Origin: Nematostella vectensis
Taxonomy: Eukaryota > Cnidaria > Anthozoa > Actiniaria > Edwardsiidae
Assembly: GCF_932526225.1 (NCBI RefSeq)
Contig: NC_064041.1
Coordinates: 3,362,699-3,426,698 of the forward strand
Direction of reading: 5' to 3'
DNA length: 64,000 nt
Part shown: piece after piece, positions 1 to 10,700 of the stretch
Layout: each line of letters starts with the position of its first letter
Numbering within the stretch: position 1 is the stretch's first letter
Made by a program: the position numbers and the translations under genes
The notes under the pieces: generated by a model
The model's database searches: none
What the model was told of the DNA's origin: nothing
Seen by the model: only the letters and a program-made list of their open reading frames with translations

Positions 1-310
1 TAAAGCTCCTCATACGTCTTGAAGACGTCGTAGCGGTTGGTGTCCTGGAGCGTTTCTCCTGCAAACGTGATTTTCAGGCGGCTCACGAGATTTCGGCCGA
101 CGTTGTTCACGACGGTATTATTTGCTTGGCCTGAGATGGAGAGATCGATAGCTTTGGGACCGCCACATATAGCGTCTCGCCTGGGGAGGCCGTCGACGGG
201 TTGAGTGTGACCCGGTGAACAGTTCTCTCGGCTTTCAACCCCAGAGGAGCTCTGGGTGTTCGTTGGGGGTTAAGTTTATCGCTGACTGAAATCCCTATTA
301 CGTATATCAT
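1..310 (-). pseudogene. Virus-like structural protein gene, 5' part, frameshifted, runs off window
   Basis: Reading on the minus strand, a start at 310 opens a 67-codon frame that stops at 107. Downstream of about position 145 a well-formed coding stretch continues in a different frame to the left edge, so the gene carries a frameshift near 140-150. It begins about 100 bp from the divergent gene at 413, so the two probably share a promoter region. The family (recognised only by style) recurs in cnidarian virus-like elements and may be structural; the function is not established here. Confidence 0.5.
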
Positions 311-412
311 ATATCGTATACGTATATGTACATAAAGTACGAAGCCGCGTGGCTATGGTGTGGACTGTTAGACATGTCTAATATAGCATAGCACGAGTTA
401 TGCGCACGCATC

Positions 413-1381
413 ATGGGTGATGTTGACGTTGACATTGACGATACCTTGCCGGGTGCGTCCGCCGATCGCGGAGCGGGGGACGACGAGACGACGCCCCTTA
501 TCCCGTTTGACCCCGACGATGGGGAGTCGATCCCAATGACGAGCACGTCGTCGCGTATGCATGCTGCGCATAGCATGGCTACGCGAAGCGCAACGCAAAC
601 GACTGCCGAAACCTCGTTCACCACAGAGGGTGCAGCGACAAGACTCGGTCTCCAGCCCCTCAGGGAGAAATACCCAGACCTTAACGAGAATCTGATGCGG
701 TTCCAGTCAGACCGGAGGGGAAAGACGCTAATACAGCTTCTCCACCTCGGCAAAGAAGGTTGGACTAAACCAAGACAGCTGTTCAATGAGGACGGGGGCG
801 TTCGACAGGACGTTGCAAAGCTAAAAGGCTTCAAGCTGGCGATGGGGTCCGTGGCAGAGATAGATGCGGTCATCCAGGAGAACACAGAACGAGTCCAAGA
901 GCTGCAAGGGGTGGTAGCCACAGACAGGGAGACCATCGACGACCCTAACGCGTCAGAGAGTCGCCGCCAAGAGGCCCGTGAGCGCAACGAGGAGAGGCTG
1001 TCCGATATTGACGAACTAGAACGCGAAAAGCGAGAGCTCAAGAACCAAAAGCCGCTAAGAGAGCGCATCAAAGCCATCTTCAAAAAGTACAGCTTTACCG
1101 TCACCGCTATCGGGTTGGCCGTAGCGACGACGATCGCGGCCATTGTGACGTCGCTCGGCAAGTCGCTCTCCTCCGTGGCCAGAGGGGTCGGTAACGGGCT
1201 TAAGGCTATCGGGAAAAAGCTAGGCGAGCTTCTCCCTGGGCTAGTAGGCAGCATCGCGAACTTTGTGTTTAAGGCTGCAGGAGAAGCGGTGAAATTCCTT
1301 GGCGAAAATGCGTGGCTGCTCATTCTAGCCGTAGCCGCGTTCTTGGTTCGTCGAATGCAAAGCAATCATCGGAACAAGTAA
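413..1381 (+). CDS. Virus-like element protein with coiled coil and C-terminal hydrophobic region (322 aa)
   Basis: This is the only sizeable gene of the element that is intact end to end. The N-terminal ~70 residues are acidic and Ser/Thr-rich and contain the peptide RMHAAHSM (codons 554-577). Residues ~150-215 are highly charged with heptad character, consistent with a coiled coil. After a basic stretch (RERIKAIFKKY) the last ~90 residues are Gly/Ala/Val/Leu-rich and hydrophobic, with at least two possible membrane segments, the last ending in VRRMQSNHRNK. A membrane-associated virion or assembly protein is possible, but this is inference. It overlaps the end of the opposing gene (stop at 1366). 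Confidence 0.6.
   Translation: MGDVDVDIDDTLPGASADRGAGDDETTPLIPFDPDDGESIPMTSTSSRMHAAHSMATRSATQTTAETSFTTEGAATRLGLQPLREKYPDLNENLMRFQSDRRGKTLIQLLHLGKEGWTKPRQLFNEDGGVRQDVAKLKGFKLAMGSVAEIDAVIQENTERVQELQGVVATDRETIDDPNASESRRQEARERNEERLSDIDELEREKRELKNQKPLRERIKAIFKKYSFTVTAIGLAVATTIAAIVTSLGKSLSSVARGVGNGLKAIGKKLGELLPGLVGSIANFVFKAAGEAVKFLGENAWLLILAVAAFLVRRMQSNHRNK
554..577 (+). repeat. 24-bp motif shared with 1480-1503 (inverted), encodes RMHAAHSM
   Basis: The 24 bases here are identical to the reverse complement of 1480-1503. In both places they lie in frame in a predicted gene and encode RMHAAHSM with identical codons. The motif is itself an imperfect palindrome around ATGCGCAGCAT. Confidence 0.85.
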
Positions 1382-1683
1382 TACGCCGCGGCCACCGCGA
1401 GTGCCGACAACCCCGCCTTGAGGGCGGTGTGGTCACCTTTTTCGCCCAGTCCGGGTTTGCTTGCCGTTCCGGCGGCAGTCATGCTATGCGCAGCATGCAT
1501 ACGTGGAGAGGGGGCAGGTGCCGCGCCCTCTGCGTGCACTTTCGCAGGGGCGGAACCCTTGCTTCGCACCTCGCGGTCGATAACAGGATCAGTCACGTGT
1601 TGCACCCTAGGATGCCCACCGGCCATGTTATGAGCACCGACTGGCTTTGTCTCGGTGTTGATCGCGTTTCCGCCGAGCGTCAT
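1366..1683 (-). CDS. Small virus-like element protein with C-terminal membrane anchor (105 aa)
   Basis: The frame runs from ATG at 1683 to the stop at 1366 and is intact. The N-terminal half is polar; residues 61-68 are RMHAAHSM, the same octapeptide as in the opposing 322-aa protein. The last ~19 residues (ALKAGLSALAVAAAYYLFR) form a short hydrophobic segment with a basic end, consistent with a tail anchor. It lies tail to tail with the 413-1381 gene and overlaps the reading frame upstream on its own strand. A minor virion membrane or scaffold protein is plausible but unproven. Confidence 0.5.
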   Translation of the reverse strand: MTLGGNAINTETKPVGAHNMAGGHPRVQHVTDPVIDREVRSKGSAPAKVHAEGAAPAPSPRMHAAHSMTAAGTASKPGLGEKGDHTALKAGLSALAVAAAYYLFR

Positions 1684-2706
1684 GGAGTCTGGCTTTCTGC
1701 AGCTTATTGTTGTAGCCCACGATGCTTTGCGTGTTTATCACCAGATCGCTCGGCATCAGCCACACTCCTGGTGCGACCGCAAGACTCAGTCTCATCTTGG
1801 CCTCCTGCTTGGCTAACTGGTACCTTTGCACGCTTTGAGCGATTTCGTTTTCTATGATCGCGTCTTCAAGCAGCTTCGTGAACTCCGCCTGCGCCTCCAT
1901 GGCCGGCCCACCGGCCCCCGCGATAGAGGAACGGACGTTTACCTGCGCGCCAAGCACTGTGTAGACGAACGCCTTGACCGAGCGATCGAGTATTCCTAGC
2001 CCTGCTTTTGTCAGCCCCTCACCTTTGGGAGGCGCAAACCAGCTATATTGCACGCCCCCGTGGTCGTCGTTGCGTATGAAACCCACCTGCTTCCCACTAT
2101 TGTACGTCCCACCTTCGTCGCTAAACAGATTGAGGTGGCTCGGGTACTCGTCCGCCGCCGTGTCGTAGCCACGGATCACGTGCACGTTGCGATACCCCTC
2201 CCCCGGGTAGAACACAAACACATCGCCTAGCCCGTGGTTCCGCCCGCCTTTCCATCGGAAGTCCGGCTTACGCGGCAAACCGAACTCTATACATAGACGC
2301 TCGGAAGCGGCCTTCTTGTAGGGGTACCTTTTTGCGTGAACGGACTGTCGCCAGGCAGGGGGGCCCCGAGCTCGTAGAATATCCTCCGGTTGGTAAAGTA
2401 GACGTGAAACCTTAGAAATCCCCTGATGACAGAGGGGAGCGTGGCGAAAGCGGGGTCGGTTAGGGACACCCCGCATCCAGCGGTTGCGCACCAGACCGAA
2501 AAGTTGAGTTGCTGTGGCCAGTACCCATAGGAAGGCTCCGATAGCCACCGGCGAGACTCCTTGGCGAACTTGTGCGTGACTACTGTCTCTTTGAATATGT
2601 CTCGGACCCTAGTCGTGAATGATTTGTCCTCAGCCACGTGTATCTTTAGCTGCGTGAGTAGTGGGGTGATGTCTGAGGCCGTGCTCTCCACGGGGGTCGC
2701 GGACAC
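1628..2706 (-). pseudogene. Virus-like element structural-type protein, split by a frameshift
   Basis: The N-terminal part reads from ATG at 2706 in one frame to about 2330 and includes the motif GYWPQQLNFSVWCATAGCG. The C-terminal part continues in another frame from about 2340 to a stop at 1628 and includes KKAASERLCIEFGLP and a Trp/Gly-rich stretch. The frame change near 2320-2345 is best read as an indel in an old copy; sequencing error cannot be excluded. I associate the family with cnidarian virus-like elements, where it may be a capsid-type protein, but no fold can be confirmed from the sequence alone. Confidence 0.5.
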
Positions 2707-2732
2707 GGCGAAGAGCAGATTTTGCGCGAGGG

Positions 2733-2927
2733 TCAGAGACCTAGGGAAACCGGGTTTTGCGCGGCTATAGCGTGTTCTATATGTTCGGCTATAGAGGCTC
2801 CCGCCGCAGTTGCCGCCTTCTTCGTCTCTTCCACCTCCCTTAGGGGAATCGCCTCCTCGAGCGGGAGCATCAGATAACGACTATAGCCTCCCTCTCGACC
2901 ATCACTACTCTGCCAGCCGGGCACCAC
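2733..2927 (-). CDS. Small hypothetical protein of the virus-like element (64 aa)
   Basis: The frame starts at ATG 2927 and stops just upstream of the next minus-strand gene (start 2706). It begins with MVPGWQSSDGREGGYSRYLM and ends with an Ala-rich, possibly helical segment. It is divergent from the gene at 2943 with only ~16 bp between the starts, so any promoter must lie inside coding sequence. It could instead be a detached N-terminal part of the following gene. Function unknown. Confidence 0.4.
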   Translation of the reverse strand: MVPGWQSSDGREGGYSRYLMLPLEEAIPLREVEETKKAATAAGASIAEHIEHAIAAQNPVSLGL

Positions 2928-2942
2928 ACGGCCGAGTCCATC

Positions 2943-3415
2943 GTGGAAACGATCAACCGCGCTGAAAGCGAGGTTCTGACCGCGAAGCTGGATCCCCTCA
3001 CCGGGAAGATCGCGCTCATGCCCAATGGCGTTGCGTTCCTGAATGCCGAGCTTTACGCACTATTTGGCCTAGAGGCTAAAGACGATCAGTTGGGGGAGCG
3101 GGGCCTCGCACTGCCCTTGGGGGGGGCGGGGCACTTAAGGTGGCTTTGCCGAAAATAGAGGCCCTCTACATCTACTGCGATATCGTAGACCGCAAGCAAT
3201 GCCTCTCCTTAGGCGAGCCTTTAAACGTTCTCGCTTGCCTAGAAACCCGCGGGAGGCCGCACGAGAAAGTCGTCTATGGGCCCGACACCCCCGTTTGTGT
3301 CGCAGCATCTTCCTCTGAGTTTGTCTCGAGTATCCAAATATGGATCAGGGATGACCGCGGTAGACGGGTGGACTTTAAGGGCAAGCCTGTTCGCCTCGTA
3401 TTAGAGCTAACCTAG
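2943..3415 (+). pseudogene. Virus-like element protein, frameshifted, start codon unclear
   Basis: The first part reads from 2943 (a GTG; no in-frame ATG is near) to about 3125. A G-rich run at 3117-3131 coincides with a frame change, and the second part reads from about 3140 to the stop at 3415. The C-terminal part is rich in predicted beta-strand sequence (for example EALYIYCDIV and SSIQIWIRDD). It is followed closely by the gene at 3432, suggesting co-transcription. The family recurs beside the other genes here in cnidarian elements; its role is unknown. Confidence 0.5.
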
Positions 3416-3431
3416 GTCCGACATAACAAGC

Positions 3432-4114
3432 ATGGCAAACAGCGACGTTAGCAGCGGTGCCATATACCCCTCGCTTCCCAGCGTCTGCCCCCCGGGGGGT
3501 ACGCACACGACGCCTACCGCTCCGGCAAGCATCGGCGGCGACGTGCAAAGCTTCCGATTCCAGAAAATATGTGACACTCAGGCGGCCCTAGACAACGAGA
3601 TAACGCATCATCGACAGGTGCGGAAAAAGTATAAGCGCGCCCTTGCCGTTACCCATGCTGTGTCTGTGGCATCCGGCATCGCTGCAGGGGCGCTTTCCAG
3701 CGCCGGGATGGAGGTCTCTTTGAGTGGGATAGGGGTTCTGATCGGCAGTCCGCTGGCAGGGGTCGCTGGGCTGGTCGGTGTCTTGGGCGTGGGCGCAGTG
3801 GTAGCCTCTAGGGGTCTTACGAGCAAGGTGGCTAAACACGAAGACACAATGGTTTTAGCGGAGAGTAAGGAAACTCGATCAGCGAGCTGGTCTCTAAGGC
3901 TCTGCAAGACGGGCACATCTCAGACGAAGAGTTTCGGCTAATACTTCAGGAACAAGAGAGATACTACGCGCTCAAGGCCGCTATCAGAACTCGACACGGC
4001 CTCGCATCGCGTGAGAAAAAAAGCAAGAAGGGGCCCTCCCTGGAAACACGCGAAAAGATGAAAAAGAGGCTGCGAGAAATTCGCGAGGAGTTCGGTAGCG
4101 AGGTGTTCGAGTAA
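3432..4114 (+). pseudogene. Virus-like element protein with paired hydrophobic segments, frameshifted near 3880
   Basis: ATG at 3432 lies 17 bp after the previous stop. Residues ~45-75 are a charged helix, followed by two long Gly/Ala/Val-rich hydrophobic stretches (~75-140) that could be membrane segments or an amphipathic core. Near 3870-3890 the frame changes; a charged, helical C-terminal segment is then readable in another frame to the TAA at 4112-4114. The final part is Lys/Arg/Glu-rich. Likely a membrane-interacting structural or assembly protein of the element; inference only. Confidence 0.5.
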
Positions 4115-4593
4115 AGCTCAGGTTTAAACGCCACGCCAGCGGCTTTGAATTTACGGCCGAAAAACGGTTATTCCGCGCTCCGTAGGTTGGCGGCCCAATC
4201 CACGTTCCTCGTTTTTACGGCCCTCAGGTCCTAGCACAAGGCGCTGGCGTCCCCGACATAGATTAATGATGGCTAACCATCGCTAATCACCCATCTACGC
4301 GGAGTGTGTTTTGCCTAGATTTACTTCTGCTAAGTATCCATCTACGCGAAGTGGTCCCGACGTAGATTAATAACCAGCAATTATTAATATACGCGAAACG
4401 CGTTTCGGTGTCACTAAAAGTCCCCAGCCTGGAATGGGGCTGGGGGGTCGGAGGGGCGCTGGGCCCCTCCCAGGCCTAATACGGGGCTGGGAAGCCCCCT
4501 GAAAGTCCCCAGTCCCCCCCCATCTTACTTAACATAAACCTTTAAGGGTCAATCAATTCACAGATGTCTTCTGTTTGCTTTTACCTCCCCTAG
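4115..4593. other. Element right edge: short repeats and three consecutive GC hairpins
   Basis: No gene is visible. Positions 4253-4412 contain repeated words (CATAGATTAAT / CGTAGATTAAT and CATCTACGCGGAG / CATCTACGCGAAG). Positions 4422-4498 hold three hairpins in a row: CCCCAGCC with GGCTGGGG (4422-4445), GAGGGGC with GCCCCTC (4451-4469) and GGGGCT with AGCCCC (4483-4498). Base composition drops to AT-rich immediately after about 4520. This could be the end of the virus-like element or a transcription terminator; no host target duplication could be identified. Confidence 0.45.
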
Positions 4594-4768
4594 CACTGTT
4601 TACCGTTCGGATGCACTTTATCATACCTTTCAAACATGAATACATGGGGAACGAAGTCATTGACTACAGAGAAGCATCGTTCGTTCGTCAGGATGGTCAT
4701 ACTATATGGGTGGGGGACGTCAAGCCTTACTTCTCCCAAGCGCGCTTGAATGAGACCTATGCTACTGA
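4594..4768 (+). CDS. Host exon A, unrecognised protein; its tail is the first unit of the 70-bp array
   Basis: An acceptor (CTCCCCTAG, ending 4593) and a donor (TGA|GTAAGTACC, GT at 4769) bound an open stretch of ~58 codons containing RQDGHTIWVGDVKPYF. It leaves two bases of a codon, and the exon at 23257 supplies the missing base, so the two are phase-compatible across 18.5 kb. Bases 4728-4768 match the repeat unit of the downstream array with about five differences in 41, so the array was seeded by this exon-intron junction. An alternative is a first exon starting at ATG 4611. The domain is not recognised. Confidence 0.55.
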
Positions 4769-7700
4769 GTAAGTACCTTTAGTAAGGCGCGCTTCCATAC
4801 TTTCCCCAAGTCCGCTTGAATAAGACCCATGCTACTGAGTAAGTACCTTCAGTAAGGCGCGCTTCCATACTTTGCCCAAGTCCACTTGAATAAGACCCAT
4901 ACTTCTAAGTAAGTACCTTTAGTAAGGCACGCTTCCATACTTTCCCCAAGTCCGCTTGAATAAGACCCATGCTTCTGAGTAAGTACCTTCAGTAAGGCAC
5001 GCTTCCATACTTTCCCCAAGTCCGCTTGAATAAGACCCATGCTACTGAGTAAGTACCTTCAGTAAGGCGCGCTTCCATACTTTGCCCAAGTCCGCTTGAA
5101 TAAGACCCATACTTCTAAGTAAGTACCTTTAGTAAGGCACGCTTCCATACTTTCCCCAAGTCCGCTTGAATAAGACCCATGCTTCTGAGTAAGTACCTTC
5201 AGTAAGGCACGCTTCCATACTTTCCCCAAGTCCGCTTGAATAAGACCCATGCTTCTGAGTAAGTACCTTCAGTTAGGTGCGCTTCCATTCTTTCCCCAAG
5301 TCCGCTTGAATAAGACCCATACTTCTAAGTAAGTACCTTTAGTAAGGCAGGCTTCCATACTTTCTTCAAGTCCGCTTGAATGAGACCCATGCTTCTGAGT
5401 AAGTACCTTCAGTAAGGCGCGCTTCCATACTTTCCCCAAGTCCGCTTGAATGAGACCCATACTTCTAAGTAAGTACCTTTAGTAAGGCAGGCTTCCATAC
5501 TTTCTTCAAGTCCGCTTGAATGAGACCCATGCTTCTGAGTAAGTACCTTCAGTAAGGCGCGCTTCCATACTTTCTTCAAGTCCGCTTGAATGAGACCCAT
5601 GCTACTGAGTAAGTACCTTCAGTAAGGCGTGCTTCCATACTTTGCCCAAGTCTGCTTGAATGAGACCCATGCTTCTGAGTAAGTACCTTCAGTAAGGTGC
5701 GCTTCCATTCTTTCCCCATGTCCGCTTGAATAAGACCCATACTTCTAAGTAAGTACCTTTAGTAAGGCAGGCTTCCATACTTTCTTCAAGTCCGCTTGAA
5801 TGAGACCCATGCTACTGAGTAAGTACCTTCAGTAAGGCGCGCTTCCATACTTTCCCCAAGTCCGCTTGAATGAGACCCATGCTACTGAGTAAGTACCTTC
5901 AGTAAGGCGTGCTTCCATACTTTGCCCAAGTCCGCTTGAATGAGACCCATGCTACTGAGTAAGTACCTTCAGTAAGGTGCGCTTCCATACTTTCCCCAAG
6001 TCCGCTTGAATAAGACCCATGCTACTGAGTAAGTACCTTCAGTAAGGCGCGCTTCCATACTTTCCCCAAGTCCGCTTGAATAAGACCCATACTTCTGAGT
6101 AAGTACCTTCAGTAAGGCGCGCTTCCATACTTTCCCCAAGTCCGCTTGAATGAGACCCATGCTACTGAGTAAGTACCTTCAGTAAGGCGCGCTTCCATAC
6201 TTTCCCCAAGTCCGCTTGAATAAGACCCATGCTTCTGAGTAAGTACCTTCAGTAAGGCGCGCTTCCATACTTTCCCCAAGTCCGCTTGAATGAGACCCAT
6301 GCTACTGAGTAAGTGCCTTTAGTAAGGTGCGCTTCCATACTTTGCCCAAGTCCGCTTGAATGAGACCCATGCTACTGAGTAAGTACCTTCAGTAAGGCGC
6401 GCTTCCATACTTTCCCCAAGTCCGCTTGAATAAGACCCATGCTTCTGAGTAAGTACCTTCAGTAAGGCCCGCTTCCATACTTTCCCCAAGTCCGCTTGAA
6501 TAAAACCCATGCTTCTGAGTAAGTACCTTCAGTAAGGCGCGCTTCCATACTTTCCCCAAGTCCGCTTGAATAAGACCCATGCTTCTGAGTAAGTACCTTC
6601 AGTAAGGCCCGCTTCCATACTTTCCCCAAGTCCGCTTGAATAAAACCCATGCTTCTTAGTAAATACCTTCAGTAAGGCACGCTTCCATACTTTCCCCCAA
6701 GTCCGCTTGAATAAGACCCATGCTTCTGAGCAAGTACCTTCAGTAAGGCGCGCTTCCATACTTTCTCCAAGTCCGCTTGAATAAGACCCATGCTTCTGAG
6801 TAAGTACCTTCAGTAAGGTGCGCTTCCATTCTTTCCCCAAGTCCGCTTGAATAAGACCCATACTTCTAAGTAAGTACCTTTAGTAAGGCAGGCTTCCATA
6901 CTTTCTTCAAGTCCGCTTGAATGAGACCCATGCTACTGAGTAAGTACCTTCAGTAAGGCGCGCTTCCATACTTTCTTCAAGTCCGCTTGAATGAGACCCA
7001 TGCTACTGAGTAAGTACCTTCAGTAAGGCGCGCTTCCATACTTTCCCCAAGTCCGCTTGAATGAGACCCATGCTACTGAGTAAGTACCTTCAGTAAGGCG
7101 TGCTTCCATACTTTGCCCAAGTCCGCTTGAATGAGACCCATGCTACTGAGTAAGTACCTTCAGTAAGGTGCGCTTCCATACTTTCCCCAAGTCCGCTTGA
7201 ATAAGACCCATGCTACTGAGTAAGTACCTTCAGTAAGGCGCGCTTCCATACTTTCCCCAAGTCCGCTTGAATAAGACCCATACTTCTGAGTAAGTACCTT
7301 CAGTAAGGCGCGCTTCCATACTTTCCCCAAGTCCGCTTGAATGAGACCCATGCTACTGAGTAAGTACCTTCAGTAAGGCGCGCTTCCATACTTTCCCCAA
7401 GTCCGCTTGAATAAGACCCATGCTTCTGAGTAAGTACCTTCAGTAAGGCGCGCTTCCATACTTTGCCCAAGTCCGCTTGAATGAGACCCATGCTACTGAG
7501 TAAGTACCTTTAGTAAGGTGCGCTTCCATACTTTGCCCAAGTCCGCTTGAATGAGACCCATGCTACTGAGTAAGTACCTTCAGTAAGGCGCGCTTCCATA
7601 CTTTCCCCAAGTCCGCTTGAATAAGACCCATGCTTCTGAGTAAGTACCTTCAGTAAGGCCCGCTTCCATACTTTCCCCAAGTCCGCTTGAATAAAACCCA

Positions 7701-10700
7701 TGCTTCTGAGTAAGTACCTTCAGTAAGGCGCGCTTCCATACTTTCCCCAAGTCCGCTTGAATAAGACCCATGCTTCTGAGTAAGTACCTTCAGTAAGGCC
7801 CGCTTCCATACTTTCCCCAAGTCCGCTTGAATAAAACCCATGCTTCTTAGTAAATACCTTCAGTAAGGCACGCTTCCATACTTTCCCCCAAGTCCGCTTT
7901 AATAAGACCCATGCTTCTGAGCAAGTACCTTCAGTAAGGCGCGCTTCCATACTTTCTCCAAGTCCGCTTGAATAAGACCCATGCTTCTGAGTAAGTACCT
8001 TCAGTAAGGTGCGCTTCCATTCTTTCCCCAAGTCCGCTTGAATAAGACCCATACTTCTAAGTAAGTACCTTTAGTAAGGCAGGCTTCCATACTTTCTTCA
8101 AGTCCGCTTGAATGAGACCCATGCTACTGAGTAAGTACCTTCAGTAAGGCGCGCTTCCATACTTTCCCCAAGTCCGCTTGAATGAGACCCATGCTACTGA
8201 GTAAGTACCTTCAGTAAGGCGTGCTTCCATACTTTCTTCAAGTCCGCTTGAATGAGACCCATGCTACTGAGTAAGTACCTTCAGTAAGGCGCGCTTCCAT
8301 ACTTTGCCCAAGTCCGCTTGAATAAGACCCATGCTTCTGAGTAAGTACCTTCAATAAGGCACGCTTCCATACTTTCTCCAAGTCCGCTTGAATGAGACCC
8401 ATGCTACTGAGTAAGTACCTTCAGTAAGGTGCGCTTCCATACTTTCCCCAAGTCCGCTTGAATGAGACCCATGCTACTGAGTAAGTACCTTCAGTAAGGC
8501 GCGCTTCCATACTTTGCCCAAGTCCGCTTGAATAAGACCCATACTTCTAAGTAAGTACCTTTAGTAAGGCACGCTTCCATACTTTCCCCAAGTCCGCTTG
8601 AATAAGACCCATGCTTCTGAGTAAGTACCTTCAGTAAGGCACGCTTCCATACTTTCCCCAAGTCCGCTTGAATAAGACCCATGCTACTGAGTAAGTACCT
8701 TCAGTAAGGCGCGCTTCCATACTTTGCCCAAGTCCGCTTGAATAAGACCCATACTTCTAAGTAAGTACCTTTAGTAAGGCACGCTTCCATACTTTCCCCA
8801 AGTCCGCTTGAATAAGACCCATGCTTCTGAGTAAGTACCTTCAGTAAGGCACGCTTCCATACTTTCCCCAAGTCCGCTTGAATAAGACCCATGCTTCTGA
8901 GTAAGTACCTTCAGTTAGGTGCGCTTCCATTCTTTCCCGAAGTCCGCTTGAATAAGACCCATACTTCTAAGTAAGTACCTTTAGTAAGGCAGGCTTCCAT
9001 ACTTTCTTCAAGTCCGCTTGAATGAGACCCATGCTTCTGAGTAAGTACCTTCAGTAAGGCGCGCTTCCATACTTTCCCCAAGTCCGCTTGAATAAGACCC
9101 ATACTTCTAAGTAAGTACCTTTAGTAAGGCAGGCTTCCATACTTTCTTCAAGTCCGCTTGAATGAGACCCATGCTTCTGAGTAAGTACCTTCAGTAAGGC
9201 GCGCTTCCATACTTTCTTCAAGTCCGCTTGAATGAGACCCATGCTACTGAGTAAGTACCTTCAGTAAGGCGTGCTTCCATACTTTGCCCAAGTCTGCTTG
9301 AATGAGACCCATGCTTCTGAGTAAGTACCTTCAGTAAGGTGCGCTTCCATTCTTTTCCCATGTCCGCTTGAATAAGACCCATACTTCTAAGTAAGTACCT
9401 TTAGTAAGGCAGGCATCCATACTTTCTTCAAGTCCGCTTGAATGAGACCCATGCTACTGAGTAAGTACCTTCAGTAAGGCGCGCTTCCATACTTTCCCCA
9501 AGTCCGCTTGAATGAGACCCATGCTACTGAGTAAGTACCTTCAGTAAGGCGTGCTTCCATACTTTGCCCAAGTCCGCTTGAATGAGACCCATGCTACTGA
9601 GTAAGTACCTTCAGTAAGGTGCGCTTCCATACTTTCCCCAAGTCCGCTTGAATAAGACCCATGCTACTGAGTAAGTACCTTCAGTAAGGCGCGCTTCCAT
9701 ACTTTCCCCAAGTCCGCTTGAATAAGACCCATACTTCTGAGTAAGTACCTTCAGTAAGGCGCGCTTCCATACTTTCCCCAAGTCCGCTTGAATGAGACCC
9801 ATGCTACTGAGTAAGTACCTTCAGTAAGGCGCGCTTCCATACTTTCCCCAAGTCCGCTTGAATAAGACCCATGCTTCTGAGTAAGTACCTTCAGTAAGGC
9901 GCGCTTCCATACTTTGCCCAAGTCCGCTTGAATGAGACCCATGCTACTGAGTAAGTACCTTTAGTAAGGTGCGCTTCCATACTTTGCCCAAGTCCGCTTG
10001 AATGAGACCCATGCTACTGAGTAAGTACCTTCAGTAAGGCGCGCTTCCATACTTTCCCCAAGTCCGCTTGAATAAGACCCATGCTTCTGAGTAAGTACCT
10101 TCAGTAAGGCCCGCTTCCATACTTTCCCCAAGTCCGCTTGAATAAAACCCATGCTTCTGAGTAAGTACCTTCAGTAAGGCGCGCTTCCATACTTTCCCCA
10201 AGTCCGCTTGAATAAGACCCATGCTTCTGAGTAAGTACCTTCAGTAAGGCCCGCTTCCATACTTTCCCCAAGTCCGCTTGAATAAAACCCATGCTTCTTA
10301 GTAAATACCTTCAGTAAGGCACGCTTCCATACTTTCCCCCAAGTCCGCTTGAATAAGACCCATGCTTCTGAGCAAGTACCTTCAGTAAGGCGCGCTTCCA
10401 TACTTTCTCCAAGTCCGCTTGAATAAGACCCATGCTTCTGAGTAAGTACCTTCAGTAAGGTGCGCTTCCATTCTTTCCCCAAGTCCGCTTGAATAAGACC
10501 CATACTTCTAAGTAAGTACCTTTAGTAAGGCAGGCTTCCATACTTTCTTCAAGTCCGCTTGAATGAGACCCATGCTACTGAGTAAGTACCTTCAGTAAGG
10601 CGCGCTTCCATACTTTCTTCAAGTCCGCTTGAATGAGACCCATGCTACTGAGTAAGTACCTTCAGTAAGGCGCGCTTCCATACTTTCCCCAAGTCCGCTT

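Larger units (their letters stand above)
1..4520. mobile_element. Decayed virus-like mobile element (right-hand part)
   Basis: This GC-rich block carries tightly packed intronless genes on both strands, unlike the AT-rich, intron-rich DNA that follows. The genes resemble, from memory, a set that recurs together in cnidarian genomes and looks derived from a small DNA virus or polinton-like element; this is family-level recollection, not a search result. At least four of the genes change reading frame, so the copy is probably dead. No polymerase, integrase or ATPase gene is in view, and the element continues off the left edge. Its right boundary is inferred from the composition change and GC hairpins at 4422-4498, just before a host exon at 4594. 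Confidence 0.6.
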
